Below are positions 1 to 7,857 of a stretch of DNA of 64,000 nt, piece after piece (position 1 is the stretch's first letter; every line of letters begins with the position of its first letter). The notes under the pieces were generated by a model. That model searched no databases, was not told where the DNA came from, and saw nothing but the letters and a program-made list of their open reading frames with translations. The position numbers and the translations under genes were made by a program. Origin of the DNA: Bog-159 sp963738375 (GTDB taxonomy: Bacteria > Acidobacteriota > Terriglobia > Bryobacterales > Bryobacteraceae); NCBI GenBank assembly GCA_963738375.1, contig CAVTWL010000005.1, forward strand, positions 372,001-436,000, in the 5' to 3' direction.

Positions 1-367
1 TCACTTCGGCCGGTGGTACGTTCAACTTGGCGAGCCGGCGGCTGTTATAGGCGACCTGTTCGAAGAAATCCGCGATGGGCCGCCCTGCGGCGATCATGCG
101 GGCGGCGGCGCCGGCCGTTATGGCGTTGAGAGCCTTAGCGTGCCGGGCATCCGCCGGGCGGCTTAACTTGCTGGCCGTCAATCGTTTACGAAATACCGAC
201 TGGAGGCGCGGGAGGTGCGGCCGGAGCCGCCGGGAGAAACGTTCCCAGGGTTCGGTAGAGGCGGTGGTGAACGGTCGAGACGGTTCCGCCTCCACGCAGG
301 CGGTCTCGGCGGGGTGCGGCTTTGCCAAAAGCAGTGGTGGCGACGGGCCGGCAATATTCTCGGTCAA
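1..367 (-). CDS. N-terminal part of a probable sensor/signalling protein (truncated by window edge)
   Basis: Reading the minus strand from about 367 to 1 gives an open frame that continues off the left edge, with no internal stop. The last ~90 residues look like real protein: a run ending in ALNAITAGAAARMIAAG, then ADFFEQVAYNSRRLAKLN and VPPAEV. I recall this arrangement from the N-terminal region of acidobacterial histidine kinases and related sensors, but no catalytic domain is inside the window. No ATG lies upstream of the conserved part; candidate starts are a TTG at 367 or a GTG at 295, so the start is uncertain. It is divergent from the sigma-factor gene at 402. The first 60 codons are low-complexity and could be untranslated. 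Family assignment is from memory and tentative; that it is coding is more secure. Confidence 0.5.
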   Translation of the reverse strand, partial: MTENIAGPSPPLLLAKPHPAETACVEAEPSRPFTTASTEPWERFSRRLRPHLPRLQSVFRKRLTASKLSRPADARHAKALNAITAGAAARMIAAGRPIADFFEQVAYNSRRLAKLNVPPAEV

Positions 368-401
368 CCCCGGCTAACCGCGATTCCCGCTTTGCAGTCT
401 A

Positions 402-992
402 ATGGATAGCTTGATGGAATTGAGCGACAGCGTGGCGGTGGAACAGGCGCGCGCCGGGGACTCCGGGGCGTTCCGCGTCCTCGTCGAACGTCACAGCCGC
501 AACCTGTTCCGTCTCGCTTATCGTATGACGGGACATCAACAAGACGCGGAAGATGTGGTGCAGGAAACCTTCCTGCGCGCTTATCGCCAGCTTTCAAAAT
601 TCGACGATCGCGCCAGTTTCGGCACCTGGCTCTACAGGATTGCCGCGAACTGTTCGCTGGATCTGATTCGCGCCCGCAAACGCCGTGCGGCCCAAACCGA
701 ACCGGCTGCCGAGGAAGGCGCGCCCGATCCGGTGCAGTCGCTGCCCGATCCTGGCCCGACGCCGGACCGGCTGGCTCTGAGCGGCGAAGTAGGCGAAAAA
801 GTCACCGCCGTGCTTAACGGATTAAGCGAAATGGAGCGCACCGCCTTTGTACTACGGCATTACGAGGGCGTGTGTATCGAAGATATCGGCCGAACTTTGG
901 GCGTGCAGCCGAACGCCGCCAAGCACAGTATTTTTCGCGCCGTGCAGAAGTTGCGACGGGCACTGGAGCCCATGGTGAGTTCCGCATCATGA
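402..992 (+). CDS. RNA polymerase sigma factor, ECF (sigma-70 region 2/4) family
   Basis: A 196-residue extracytoplasmic-function sigma factor. Region 2 (about residues 35-95) shows the AYRMTGHQQDAEDVVQETF core and a GTWLYRIAAN segment that helps melt the -10 element. Region 4 (about 140-190) has LSEMERTAFVLRHYEG followed by a helix-turn-helix for -35 recognition. The linker of about 40 residues between them is acidic and proline-rich. The stop codon overlaps the ATG of the anti-sigma gene (ATGA), so the two are translationally coupled, the usual arrangement for a sigma factor held inactive by its membrane partner. An in-frame ATG at 414 is an alternative start. Targets probably include this operon, but no promoter motif was verified. 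Confidence 0.93.
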   Translation: MDSLMELSDSVAVEQARAGDSGAFRVLVERHSRNLFRLAYRMTGHQQDAEDVVQETFLRAYRQLSKFDDRASFGTWLYRIAANCSLDLIRARKRRAAQTEPAAEEGAPDPVQSLPDPGPTPDRLALSGEVGEKVTAVLNGLSEMERTAFVLRHYEGVCIEDIGRTLGVQPNAAKHSIFRAVQKLRRALEPMVSSAS

Positions 993-1747
993 ATCATTTG
1001 ACTGAAGAACAATTCGTACTCTATTACTACGGCGAGGGAGACGGCTCCCCCGGCGTGCGGGCGCACCTGGACAGTTGCGAAGCGTGCCGCGATGAATACG
1101 CGGGTTTGCAGCGGGTGCTGAATGTGGTGGATGCGGCTCCGGTGCCCGAGCGAGCGGCCGATTACGGAGTGCGGGTGTGGAACCGGCTGCAGCCATCGCT
1201 GGGCTGGCGGCGTCCGGCTCTTCCGTGGTTCCGGCTGCGGGTGTGGGCGGCCACGGCAGCAGTAGCCATGCTGGTGGTGGCGGCGTTTCTGGCGGGCCGT
1301 TACTATCCGAAAGCGCAGACCGAAACGCAAGCGGCTAAGAACGGCCAGGTGCGCGAACGGATTCTGCTGGTGGCTGTGGGCGACCATCTGGAGCGGTCGC
1401 AGACCGTGCTGCTCGAATTGGTGAATGCGCAGCCGGGCGAGTCGCTGGATGTCGCCTCGGAGCGGGAACGGGCGGGAGATCTGGTAGCGGAGAACCGCTT
1501 GTATCGCCAGACTGCGCTGCACACCGGCGATACGCGGGTGGCCAGCGTGCTCGATGAACTGGAACCGGTGCTGATGGAAATTGCGCACGGGCCGGACCGA
1601 TTAACACCGGAAGCGGTGGAAAGCCTACGCCGGCGCATCGAAGGCGACGGGATCCTTTTCAAAGTACGCGTGGTCGGCTCGTCGGTGCGCCACCGCGAAG
1701 AGAAAGCCGCGCCGCCGGCTCAAAATGCCGGCCAAAGTACCTTATAG
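989..1747 (+). CDS. Zinc-finger anti-sigma factor, single-pass membrane protein
   Basis: A 252-residue protein starting at the ATG that overlaps the sigma stop codon; the open frame extends further upstream, but only inside the sigma gene. The N-terminal cytoplasmic domain carries a zinc-binding anti-sigma motif: His26, Cys30 and Cys33 within AHLDSCEACRDEY. One hydrophobic segment follows at about residues 84-106 (VWAATAAVAMLVVAAFLAG). The C-terminal ~145 residues would then be periplasmic and look alpha-helical. The role is inferred from family and position: it should sequester the upstream ECF sigma factor and release it on an envelope signal. It is followed after 9 bases by HEAT-repeat genes, so the operon probably also makes its own sensing or response proteins. 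Confidence 0.88.
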   Translation: MNHLTEEQFVLYYYGEGDGSPGVRAHLDSCEACRDEYAGLQRVLNVVDAAPVPERAADYGVRVWNRLQPSLGWRRPALPWFRLRVWAATAAVAMLVVAAFLAGRYYPKAQTETQAAKNGQVRERILLVAVGDHLERSQTVLLELVNAQPGESLDVASERERAGDLVAENRLYRQTALHTGDTRVASVLDELEPVLMEIAHGPDRLTPEAVESLRRRIEGDGILFKVRVVGSSVRHREEKAAPPAQNAGQSTL

Positions 1748-1756
1748 GAAAACATC

Positions 1757-3007
1757 ATGTCTAAACTACGTTTCTTGAGCACTATGGTGATGAGCGGGGC
1801 AGCGGTGCTGTCTCCCGCGTGGCCGGCGCTGGCGCAATCGGCCGAAGATTCCGCGTCCAGCTTCTTGCAGAAACCGGCGGGCAAATCGGCCGATGAAGAG
1901 CGACTGCTGCAAAAGGGAAAAGCGGCAACCGACGCAGGCCGCTGGAGCGAAGCCGCGGAAGCCTTCAGCGCCGCCGCCGCGGAAAAAGGGCCGCGCGCCG
2001 ATGAAGCGCTCTACTGGAAGGCATACGCGCTGAACAAAATGGCGCGGCGCGCGGAAGCCCTCACGACCATCGCGCAAGTGCGTAAGTTCTACCCCAACAG
2101 CCGGTGGCAGGACGATGCCCGGGCGCTCGAAATCGAATTGCGCGAGGCTTCCGGCGAAAAGGTGAACCCTAACTCCGAGCCGGATGAGGAGCTGAAGCTG
2201 ATGGCGCTCAACGGGTTGATGAACAGCGATCCCGAGCGGGCCATTCCCCTGCTGGAGAAAGTCATGCAGGGCAACCAGAATCCCAAGCTGAAAGATCGCG
2301 CCATGTTTGTGCTGGCGCAGAGCGACAATGCCAAAGCCCGGCAGATCCTGCTGCAGACGGCGCGCAACACCGGCAATCCGGACTTGCAGTTGAAGGCCAT
2401 TCATTACCTGGGGGTGATGGGCTCGGCGGAAAACCGGAAGGTGCTGGGCGACATCTACGCCGGTTCCAACGATGCGGGAGTGAAGCGCGCCGTGCTGCAT
2501 AGTTTCATGGTTTCGGGCGACCGCGAGCATCTGCTGCAAGCGGCGAAGTCGGAGAAGAACGCGGAATTGCGTATGGAAGCGATTCATCAGCTTGGCATCA
2601 GCGGCGGGCAGCCGGAACTGTGGCAGTTGTATCAGGCGGAGCCGACGGTGGAAGTGAAAGAGGCCATCCTCCATTCGATGTTCGTGGGCGGCAATACGGA
2701 CAAGCTGGTAGAAGTGGCGCGTACAGAGAAAGATTTGCGCCTGCGCAAGGCGGCTATCCATAGCCTGGGAATCATGGGCGGCGAACATAGCGGCGCCGCG
2801 CTGGTGTCGATGTATCGCTCCGAGACGGATGCTGGTATCCGCGCCGAGATTATCAACGGCCTGTTTATACAGGGTAATGCCAAGGCGATGGTGGAGCTGG
2901 CGCGCAAGGAAAACAATCCCGAGATGAAGAAGAAGATCGTGGAAAAGCTATCGATCATGGGATCGAAAGACGCCACGGAATACATGATGGAGCTGCTGAA
3001 CAAATGA
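1757..3007 (+). CDS. Exported TPR/HEAT-repeat protein
   Basis: A 416-residue protein with an N-terminal signal peptide (hydrophobic stretch ending near ALAQS, residue ~28). Residues ~45-130 form TPR-like helical pairs (KGKAATDAGRWSEAAEAFSAA, then YWKAYALNKMARRAEAL). From about 140 to the end there are HEAT-type repeats of roughly 32 residues, with recurrent AIHxLGxMG, AVLHSFMVSG and AILHSMFVGG units. Such solenoids bind proteins; no catalytic residues are seen. It is third in the sigma/anti-sigma operon and overlaps the next gene by four bases (ATGA), so the two HEAT proteins are likely made in equal amounts and may act together. The periplasmic location is inferred. Exact partner unknown. 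Confidence 0.8.
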   Translation: MSKLRFLSTMVMSGAAVLSPAWPALAQSAEDSASSFLQKPAGKSADEERLLQKGKAATDAGRWSEAAEAFSAAAAEKGPRADEALYWKAYALNKMARRAEALTTIAQVRKFYPNSRWQDDARALEIELREASGEKVNPNSEPDEELKLMALNGLMNSDPERAIPLLEKVMQGNQNPKLKDRAMFVLAQSDNAKARQILLQTARNTGNPDLQLKAIHYLGVMGSAENRKVLGDIYAGSNDAGVKRAVLHSFMVSGDREHLLQAAKSEKNAELRMEAIHQLGISGGQPELWQLYQAEPTVEVKEAILHSMFVGGNTDKLVEVARTEKDLRLRKAAIHSLGIMGGEHSGAALVSMYRSETDAGIRAEIINGLFIQGNAKAMVELARKENNPEMKKKIVEKLSIMGSKDATEYMMELLNK

Positions 3008-3972
3008 GAGCCGTGCTTTGGCTGGCAGGCGCGGGCTTGCTGGCGTCATTGGTTCCGGCTGAAGCCCAGCCATCGCTTGGGGATCGCATCCGCGAGCAAT
3101 ACGCACAGCCACAGCCGGCGTGGATCGGCTACACGGTACCTGCGGTTCCCGGACACGAGCAGTATTGCGAGTACAGCAATTGGGCTCACCGCGGGGCAGT
3201 TCTGCCGCCCGGGCCGGTCCACCTGGAGCCGCCGGAGCAGGCGCAGATCATGTTTCGAATTCAGGACAACCACATAGGAAAGATTCGGATCATCTCGGGC
3301 ACCTGCGAACTGGACGCCGATGGACTGCCGATCCGCTGGATTCGCGATGTGCGTGCCGCCGCAAGTATCGCGTTTCTGTCAACCTTTGTTACGGTGGACA
3401 AAGATGAAACGCGCGATGCCGCCGTGGCAGCGATCGCGCTGCACGCCGATGCAGCGGCCGACGAGGCACTGGAGCGTTTCGCGGCCAGCAAGCAACCCGA
3501 AAACCTGCGCGAGAAGGCTGTGTTCTGGATGGGCGAAGCGCGCGGCCGGCGGGGTTATGATAACTTGCGGCGTATCGTCACCACTGACTTCAGCGAGCAT
3601 ATTCGCGACAAAGCCGTGTTCGCACTTTCGGTGAGCAAGGAACCGCAGGCTACGGGAACGATTATCGAAGTCGCGCACCGCGACGCCAGTTCTCATGTGA
3701 GGGGACAAGCGCTCTTCTGGCTGGCGCATATAGCCGGTAAGCTGGCGGTGAGCACCATTACCGGCGCGATCGACAACGATCCCGATACCGAGGTGAAAAA
3801 GAAGGCAGTATTCGCTTTGCAGCAACTCCCCAACGGCGAAGGAGTACCCATGCTGATTCATGTCGCCCGCGTCAATCGGAACGCCGAGGTGCGCAAGCAG
3901 GCGATGTTCTGGCTGGGCCAATCGAACGATCCCCGGGCTCTCGCGTTCTTCGAAGAGATCTTGCAGCCCTAA
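3004..3972 (+). CDS. Exported HEAT-repeat protein
   Basis: A 322-residue protein whose ATG overlaps the stop of the preceding HEAT gene. A short signal peptide (LWLAGAGLLASLVPAEAQP) is followed by a non-repetitive region to about residue 125 containing several Cys (HEQYCEYSNWAHRG, SGTCELDADG) that could form a disulfide. Residues ~125-322 are HEAT repeats of 31-33 residues with the signature EKAVFWMGEARG, DKAVFALSVS, GQALFWLAHIAG and KQAMFWLGQSN. It is the last gene of the sigma-factor operon. I infer that it is an envelope scaffold or signal-input protein for the anti-sigma factor; nothing in the sequence proves that. Confidence 0.78.
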   Translation: MRAVLWLAGAGLLASLVPAEAQPSLGDRIREQYAQPQPAWIGYTVPAVPGHEQYCEYSNWAHRGAVLPPGPVHLEPPEQAQIMFRIQDNHIGKIRIISGTCELDADGLPIRWIRDVRAAASIAFLSTFVTVDKDETRDAAVAAIALHADAAADEALERFAASKQPENLREKAVFWMGEARGRRGYDNLRRIVTTDFSEHIRDKAVFALSVSKEPQATGTIIEVAHRDASSHVRGQALFWLAHIAGKLAVSTITGAIDNDPDTEVKKKAVFALQQLPNGEGVPMLIHVARVNRNAEVRKQAMFWLGQSNDPRALAFFEEILQP

Positions 3973-4272
3973 GATGTCCCGCGCACGTCGTACTATCCAC
4001 CCATCCTTCCAATCCCCGCAACTCAGCGGCACGGTTAGTTGACGGTTAATTCGCAGCCGGGCCTAGGCCGTCAAGAAGTTCCACGCGCACGCAGCCAAGC
4101 GAATGTACACGCGGGTTGGCCCACAGATAGCAGCGCCTGGTTAACCGTAGTTATCGGCATGGGTTCGGCGTCAAAGTACCAGTAGTCCTTCTGTGACTTC
4201 TAAGCTCCTCATATTCATTTACATCTGTCAAAACGCTGGGATACACTCAGTCAGACGGAAGGATTGGTGCTC
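3973..4272 (+). promoter_or_regulatory. Intergenic region before the Tad-type genes, weak candidate promoter
   Basis: Three hundred bases without a convincing gene or tRNA. The best promoter-like pair is TTTACA at 4218-4223 with GATACA at 4240-4245 (16-base spacer), which matches the -35 box well but the -10 box poorly. A GGAAGG ribosome-binding site lies at 4257-4262, ten bases before the ATG at 4273. No clear terminator hairpin followed by a T tract was found after the HEAT gene. Confidence 0.3.
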
Positions 4273-4779
4273 ATGCGAACAATCAGCGGGAAAAAGAGAC
4301 AACAGACGCAGCGCGGCGCGGCGATGCTGGAAGCAACCTCAATCGTGCTCTTGTTGTTCGGATTGATCTTCCTGCTGGTCGACTTATCGCTGGCTTTATT
4401 CACCAAGGCAACGCTGCAATCGGCGGCACACGCAGGTGTACGTTACGCCGTGACTACCAGGCTCTTATCGGGCACTTCCTATATGAACGATGCCATCGTA
4501 CAAGTGGTGCAGCAGAACTCGGAGGGTTTGTTGAACGGCGCGAGCGGCGCCTGCAAGATTTCCATCAGCTACACCAACCCGGTTACGGGGCTGGCCGACA
4601 CAGGCAGCGGCGGCGACGTGGTGGAAGTGTCGATATCGGGCTACAACTATAAGCCGGTCGGACTCCTAAAGAGTTCCACGCCAATTACAGTCACGGCAAG
4701 CTCGTCGGATGTGATGGAATCGTGCCCACTGAGCGGTTGCCCGCCCTTCGTGGACCCGAACCCGCCCACCTGTCCGTAG
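4273..4779 (+). CDS. TadE-like pilus assembly protein
   Basis: A 168-residue pseudopilin-type protein. The N-terminus is basic (GKKRQQTQRG) followed by GAAMLEATSIVLLLFGLIF, a TadE-like segment: a Glu a few residues after the processing site, then one long membrane helix. TadE and TadF are minor pseudopilins of the Flp/Tad type IVc pilus, processed by a prepilin peptidase at the cytoplasmic membrane. The C-terminus has Cys-Pro-rich sequence (ESCPLSGCPPFVDPNPPTCP), an unusual tail that could form disulfides. I chose ATG 4273 rather than the upstream TTG at 4264 because the GGAAGG site is ten bases away. The other Tad motor and secretin genes are not in this window. Confidence 0.8.
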   Translation: MRTISGKKRQQTQRGAAMLEATSIVLLLFGLIFLLVDLSLALFTKATLQSAAHAGVRYAVTTRLLSGTSYMNDAIVQVVQQNSEGLLNGASGACKISISYTNPVTGLADTGSGGDVVEVSISGYNYKPVGLLKSSTPITVTASSSDVMESCPLSGCPPFVDPNPPTCP

Positions 4780-4816
4780 TCGTCTGGTCCGCGTGAGAAG
4801 AGAGGAATCGAGAATT

Positions 4817-5422
4817 ATGAGCCGCAAGCGCAAAGAAAAAGGGAATGTTTACATTGAATTCGTGCTGGTCGCGTCGTTCTTCTTCGTGCCCGTCATTCTG
4901 GGCCTGATTACCATCGGCATCGCGGTGCTCCGCAACTATCAGGTGAACCAGTTGACGCGCGATGTGGGCCACATGATGGCTAAGGGAGTGGATTTCTCTC
5001 AACAGGCCAATCAGAACCTGGTGGCGAACGATCTGGCGACCGGCTTAAGCCTGACTGCCAATAGCGGCAATGTCACGGGCAGCACTACCGGCAATGGCGA
5101 AGTGGTGCTCTCCACTTTTGAGAGCCTCACGGCATCGTGCTCCTGCGTCAACGCCGGACATGTGGTCCTCATCGATCGTATCGTCATCGGCAACAACACG
5201 CTCTACAACAGCCAGTTCGGGAGTCCCGCTTCGATTAACAGCAGCGGCGCGGTCGCGAATTACACCACCGATACCGGGGCCCGGGCTGATAACGTCTCTT
5301 CGGTGATTAGCATTGGAACCGGAGGCCTGGCGTACATGGCGGAAGGTTCGTTCGCATTCAGGGATCTGGGAGTAGTTGGCTTCATCACCAATTTGGGCGC
5401 GTTTAACCGCTCTGTGTTCTAG
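4817..5422 (+). CDS. TadE/TadF-like pilus assembly protein
   Basis: A 201-residue protein with a short basic N-terminus (SRKRKEKGN), the TadE-like core VYIEFVLVASFFFVPVILGLI with Glu at residue 13, and one membrane helix. The rest is a Ser/Thr/Gly-rich extracytoplasmic domain with a Cys-Ser-Cys (SCSCVNAG) element. The open frame reaches back to a GTG at 4793, but AGAGGA at 4801-4806 lies ten bases before the ATG at 4817, which I take as the start. It is the second of three Tad-type genes and is probably co-transcribed with both. Confidence 0.75.
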   Translation: MSRKRKEKGNVYIEFVLVASFFFVPVILGLITIGIAVLRNYQVNQLTRDVGHMMAKGVDFSQQANQNLVANDLATGLSLTANSGNVTGSTTGNGEVVLSTFESLTASCSCVNAGHVVLIDRIVIGNNTLYNSQFGSPASINSSGAVANYTTDTGARADNVSSVISIGTGGLAYMAEGSFAFRDLGVVGFITNLGAFNRSVF

Positions 5423-5441
5423 ATAAAAGGGAAGACTAATT

Positions 5442-6908
5442 ATGCACGAGATCGACAACCGCAAGAAACGTTCCAAAGGCATTGCCATCATCCTCACCAC
5501 CCTGACCTTGACGGTGACGCTACCGCTGATCGGGCTCGGGTTGGACGTCGGCACGCTTTACCTGGTGAAATCCAAACTGTCCTCGGCGGCGGACTCGGCC
5601 GCCCTGGCGGGCGCGCGCGCTCTCAGCCAGGGTGCTACGTCGACGATTCAGACATCCAATGCCGTGATCGCTGCCCAGAATTTCTTCAGCGGCAACTTTC
5701 CTTCCGGATACTGGCACTCCACGGGCGCAAGCGCATCCGTAGCCGTCGACAGCACGACGTATGCGAATTATCGAACCGTTACCGTTACGGCTACCACCCA
5801 GGCTCCGCTATACTTCCTGCGCATCTTTAACCAGCAATGGTCGACTTTGAACGTAAGTAGCGTAGCGGGACGCCGCGATGTAATGATGATGCTGGTGCTC
5901 GATCGCTCCAATTCCATGAATCAGGTGGTGGCCAGTATCGGCCTTTCCGCGTGCAGTGTCATGCGCACCGACGCCGCAGCTTTCATCAGCAATTTCGCGC
6001 CCGGCCGGGACCAGATCGGCTTGGTTGTATTTAGCGGCAGCGCCTTCGTGTACCCGCCCACTACCAGCTTCACGACTCCGGACGCGAACGGTAATACCAT
6101 CCCTCTACTGATCTCGTCGATCCTTTGCCAGGGAAGCACAAGCACGGCGGAAGCACTGAATCTGGCCTATCAGCAGGTGCAAGCAGTCAACAGCACCACC
6201 CGCGAAAATGTGATTATGATGATGACTGACGGGTTGCCTACGGGCATCACAGCGGATTTCTCCCATAACATCCGCAGCGGCGATAACGGCTGTAATTCCT
6301 CCGGGAATGCGTTCGTCGGCGTTTTTGCCGGCGGCACGGTCAACGGCAATATGTTCCCGGGCGGTTCTCTAGGATTGTCAGTGCCAACCGACCCGACGGG
6401 TTTGATCCCGAACGATGTGCCGCTCCCGAGTGGCGTAGGCTGTCACTTCTTCACCAATGAAGGCGCCGTTTCGCAGGATATCTCAAGCCTTCCGTCGACC
6501 GACACTTACGGGAACTCCACCTTGGGAACTTACACCGCTCTCAGCCCCGCTTATGGGCAGAACGCCGACCTGAACGATGTCACCGACGCACAAGGCGCTG
6601 TGTACGCAGCCATCAACGCATCTGACAATCAGGCTACAACAATTCGCAGGAACACTACTTTGAGGCCGTACATTTACACGATCGGTCTCAGCGGCGACGG
6701 GGCTGTCGATCAGTATCCCGACCCGCTGCTGCTGATGAAGATGGCGAACGATCCGAATCTGGCATCCAACGGCAGTGCCGGCCTGGCGTTCTATAACGCG
6801 CAAAGGGGCCAGCCGCAGGGCCTGTTCGCCAACGCGCCCGACGCTTCCCAGTTGGCCGTGGCATTCGATACTATCGCCCGCCAGATCAGCATCCGGCTGG
6901 CTCAATAG
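5442..6908 (+). CDS. TadG-like pilus assembly protein with von Willebrand factor A domain
   Basis: A 488-residue protein. The N-terminus (KKRSKGIAIILTTLTLTVTLPLIGLGLDVG, here abbreviated in function: one membrane helix) is followed by the TadG signature SSAADSAALAGARAL. A von Willebrand A domain begins near residue 147, with the metal-binding DxSxS motif present as LDRSNSM and a second conserved stretch MMMTDGLP near 260. TadG proteins are thought to help anchor or assemble Flp pili in the envelope; the VWA domain binds protein ligands through a divalent metal. The gene ends six bases from the convergent sirtuin gene. A purine-rich AAGGGAAG lies just upstream of the ATG. Confidence 0.78.
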   Translation: MHEIDNRKKRSKGIAIILTTLTLTVTLPLIGLGLDVGTLYLVKSKLSSAADSAALAGARALSQGATSTIQTSNAVIAAQNFFSGNFPSGYWHSTGASASVAVDSTTYANYRTVTVTATTQAPLYFLRIFNQQWSTLNVSSVAGRRDVMMMLVLDRSNSMNQVVASIGLSACSVMRTDAAAFISNFAPGRDQIGLVVFSGSAFVYPPTTSFTTPDANGNTIPLLISSILCQGSTSTAEALNLAYQQVQAVNSTTRENVIMMMTDGLPTGITADFSHNIRSGDNGCNSSGNAFVGVFAGGTVNGNMFPGGSLGLSVPTDPTGLIPNDVPLPSGVGCHFFTNEGAVSQDISSLPSTDTYGNSTLGTYTALSPAYGQNADLNDVTDAQGAVYAAINASDNQATTIRRNTTLRPYIYTIGLSGDGAVDQYPDPLLLMKMANDPNLASNGSAGLAFYNAQRGQPQGLFANAPDASQLAVAFDTIARQISIRLAQ

Positions 6909-6914
6909 CGGCGC

Positions 6915-7628
6915 TCATATCAGCCGCGGCAGGATCTCGCTGGCGGGGCCGATCAGCTCGCAGTCGACCAGGTTCGAGTAAGGCGTGGGTTCCAGATTCA
7001 CCTGGATTACCCGCGCCTTTCCCTGTTTGGCAAGGGGAATCAGGCTGGCCGCCGGATAAACCTGGGCTGATGTGCCTACCACCAGCACCACCTGCGCCGC
7101 CAGCACGGCGTGCCCGGCTTCCTGCATCATGCCTTCCGGCAGCGGTTCACCGAACCACACCACGCCGGGGCGCGCCAGGCCTCCGCACCCGCAATGCGGG
7201 GGCAGTTTCGGCAGCGGCGCGCGCCGGTCCGGCCAGTTTGCGCCGCAGGAGGTACAACGCAGCCGCCAGATGTCTCCGTGCAGCTTCAACATGCGTCCGC
7301 TGCCTGCCATGTCGTGCAGCCCGTCGACATTCTGAGTAATCAGCGTGTAGTGCTGTTTCTGGATTTCAAGCCTTACCAGAGCGGCGTGCCCCGCATTCGG
7401 CTTTGCCTGTTTGATGGTTTCACGCCGCCAGTTGTACCACTCCCAGACCAAGCGTGGATCGCGGACGAAGGCCTCTGGCGTTGCGAGATCTTCGGGCTTG
7501 TAGTCTCGCCACAAGCCCCTGGCCCCGCGAAAAGTGGGCACGCCGCTCTCGGCCGATATTCCCGCTCCCGTCAGAACCGCCACCGCCGTGGCTTCCCGCA
7601 TCCATTCGCGCGCTGTTTCCAGGCTCAT
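6915..7628 (-). CDS. cobB: Sir2-family NAD-dependent protein deacylase (CobB-like)
   Basis: A 237-residue sirtuin of normal bacterial length. The NAD-binding GAGISAESGVPTFRG motif is at residues 21-35, QNVDGLH at ~98, and the catalytic His in KLHGD at ~117. Zinc ligands are the pairs CTSC and CGC further on, followed by VVWFGEPLP and VVGTSAQVYPA. The segment WEWYNWRRE contains the Tyr-x-x-Arg pair that in class III sirtuins binds acidic acyl groups, so desuccinylase activity is plausible as well as deacetylation. It would remove acyl groups from protein lysines, releasing O-acyl-ADP-ribose and nicotinamide. It is transcribed away from the TPR gene at 7858, across a repeat-rich intergenic region. 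Confidence 0.93.
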   Translation of the reverse strand: MSLETAREWMREATAVAVLTGAGISAESGVPTFRGARGLWRDYKPEDLATPEAFVRDPRLVWEWYNWRRETIKQAKPNAGHAALVRLEIQKQHYTLITQNVDGLHDMAGSGRMLKLHGDIWRLRCTSCGANWPDRRAPLPKLPPHCGCGGLARPGVVWFGEPLPEGMMQEAGHAVLAAQVVLVVGTSAQVYPAASLIPLAKQGKARVIQVNLEPTPYSNLVDCELIGPASEILPRLI

Positions 7629-7695
7629 CTACTCGATGTTACGACGGCGCTCTGGAAGCTCGCGCGCGCCCTTCCGGCACATCGCATTTTCTCAT

Positions 7696-7825
7696 TGTAC
7701 TAACTATGGTTTCTCGAATTAACTTAAGTTAGTAGACGGTACCTCTAGGAAATTAGTTAGCGTTCACTAACTTTACTCAATAAGTTAAGTTTTACTGTGT
7801 TCCGGTATGGCAGTGTGCCTATAAT
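7696..7825. promoter_or_regulatory. AT-rich divergent regulatory region with repeated TAACTTA/TAAGTTA elements and a -10 box
   Basis: Between the sirtuin and the giant TPR gene the base composition falls sharply, and one short element recurs: TAACTTAAGTTA (a perfect palindrome, 7720-7731), TTAGTTAG (7753-7760), CACTAACTT (7765-7773) and TAAGTTAAGTT (7781-7791), with a weaker copy ACTAACTA near 7700. A TATAAT hexamer at 7820-7825 is a good -10 box for the plus-strand gene starting at 7858; no strong -35 is seen at 16-18 bases. The repeats could be operator sites for an unknown regulator of either gene. Confidence 0.5.
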
Positions 7826-7857
7826 AACGGAGTCGTAGGCGAGGTTAGAGGCAGCGC

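Noticed and set aside
860..1588. Long minus-strand open frame opposite the sigma/anti-sigma genes
   Set aside because: It lies wholly antisense to two well-recognised genes, has low-complexity His/Arg-rich composition and no family resemblance; it is a shadow of GC-rich codons.
1766..2788. 340-codon minus-strand open frame
   Set aside because: Antisense to the HEAT-repeat gene, whose repeats are unmistakable; the shadow is rich in His, Arg and Gln with no domain.
3973..4272. A tRNA or small RNA in the gap before the Tad genes
   Set aside because: No cloverleaf arms or T-loop consensus could be aligned, and no strong hairpin with a T tract was seen.
7629..7857. CRISPR-like array from the recurrent TAACTTA/TAAGTTA elements
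   Set aside because: Elements are only 7-12 bases, differ in orientation and spacing, and there are no spacers of regular length.
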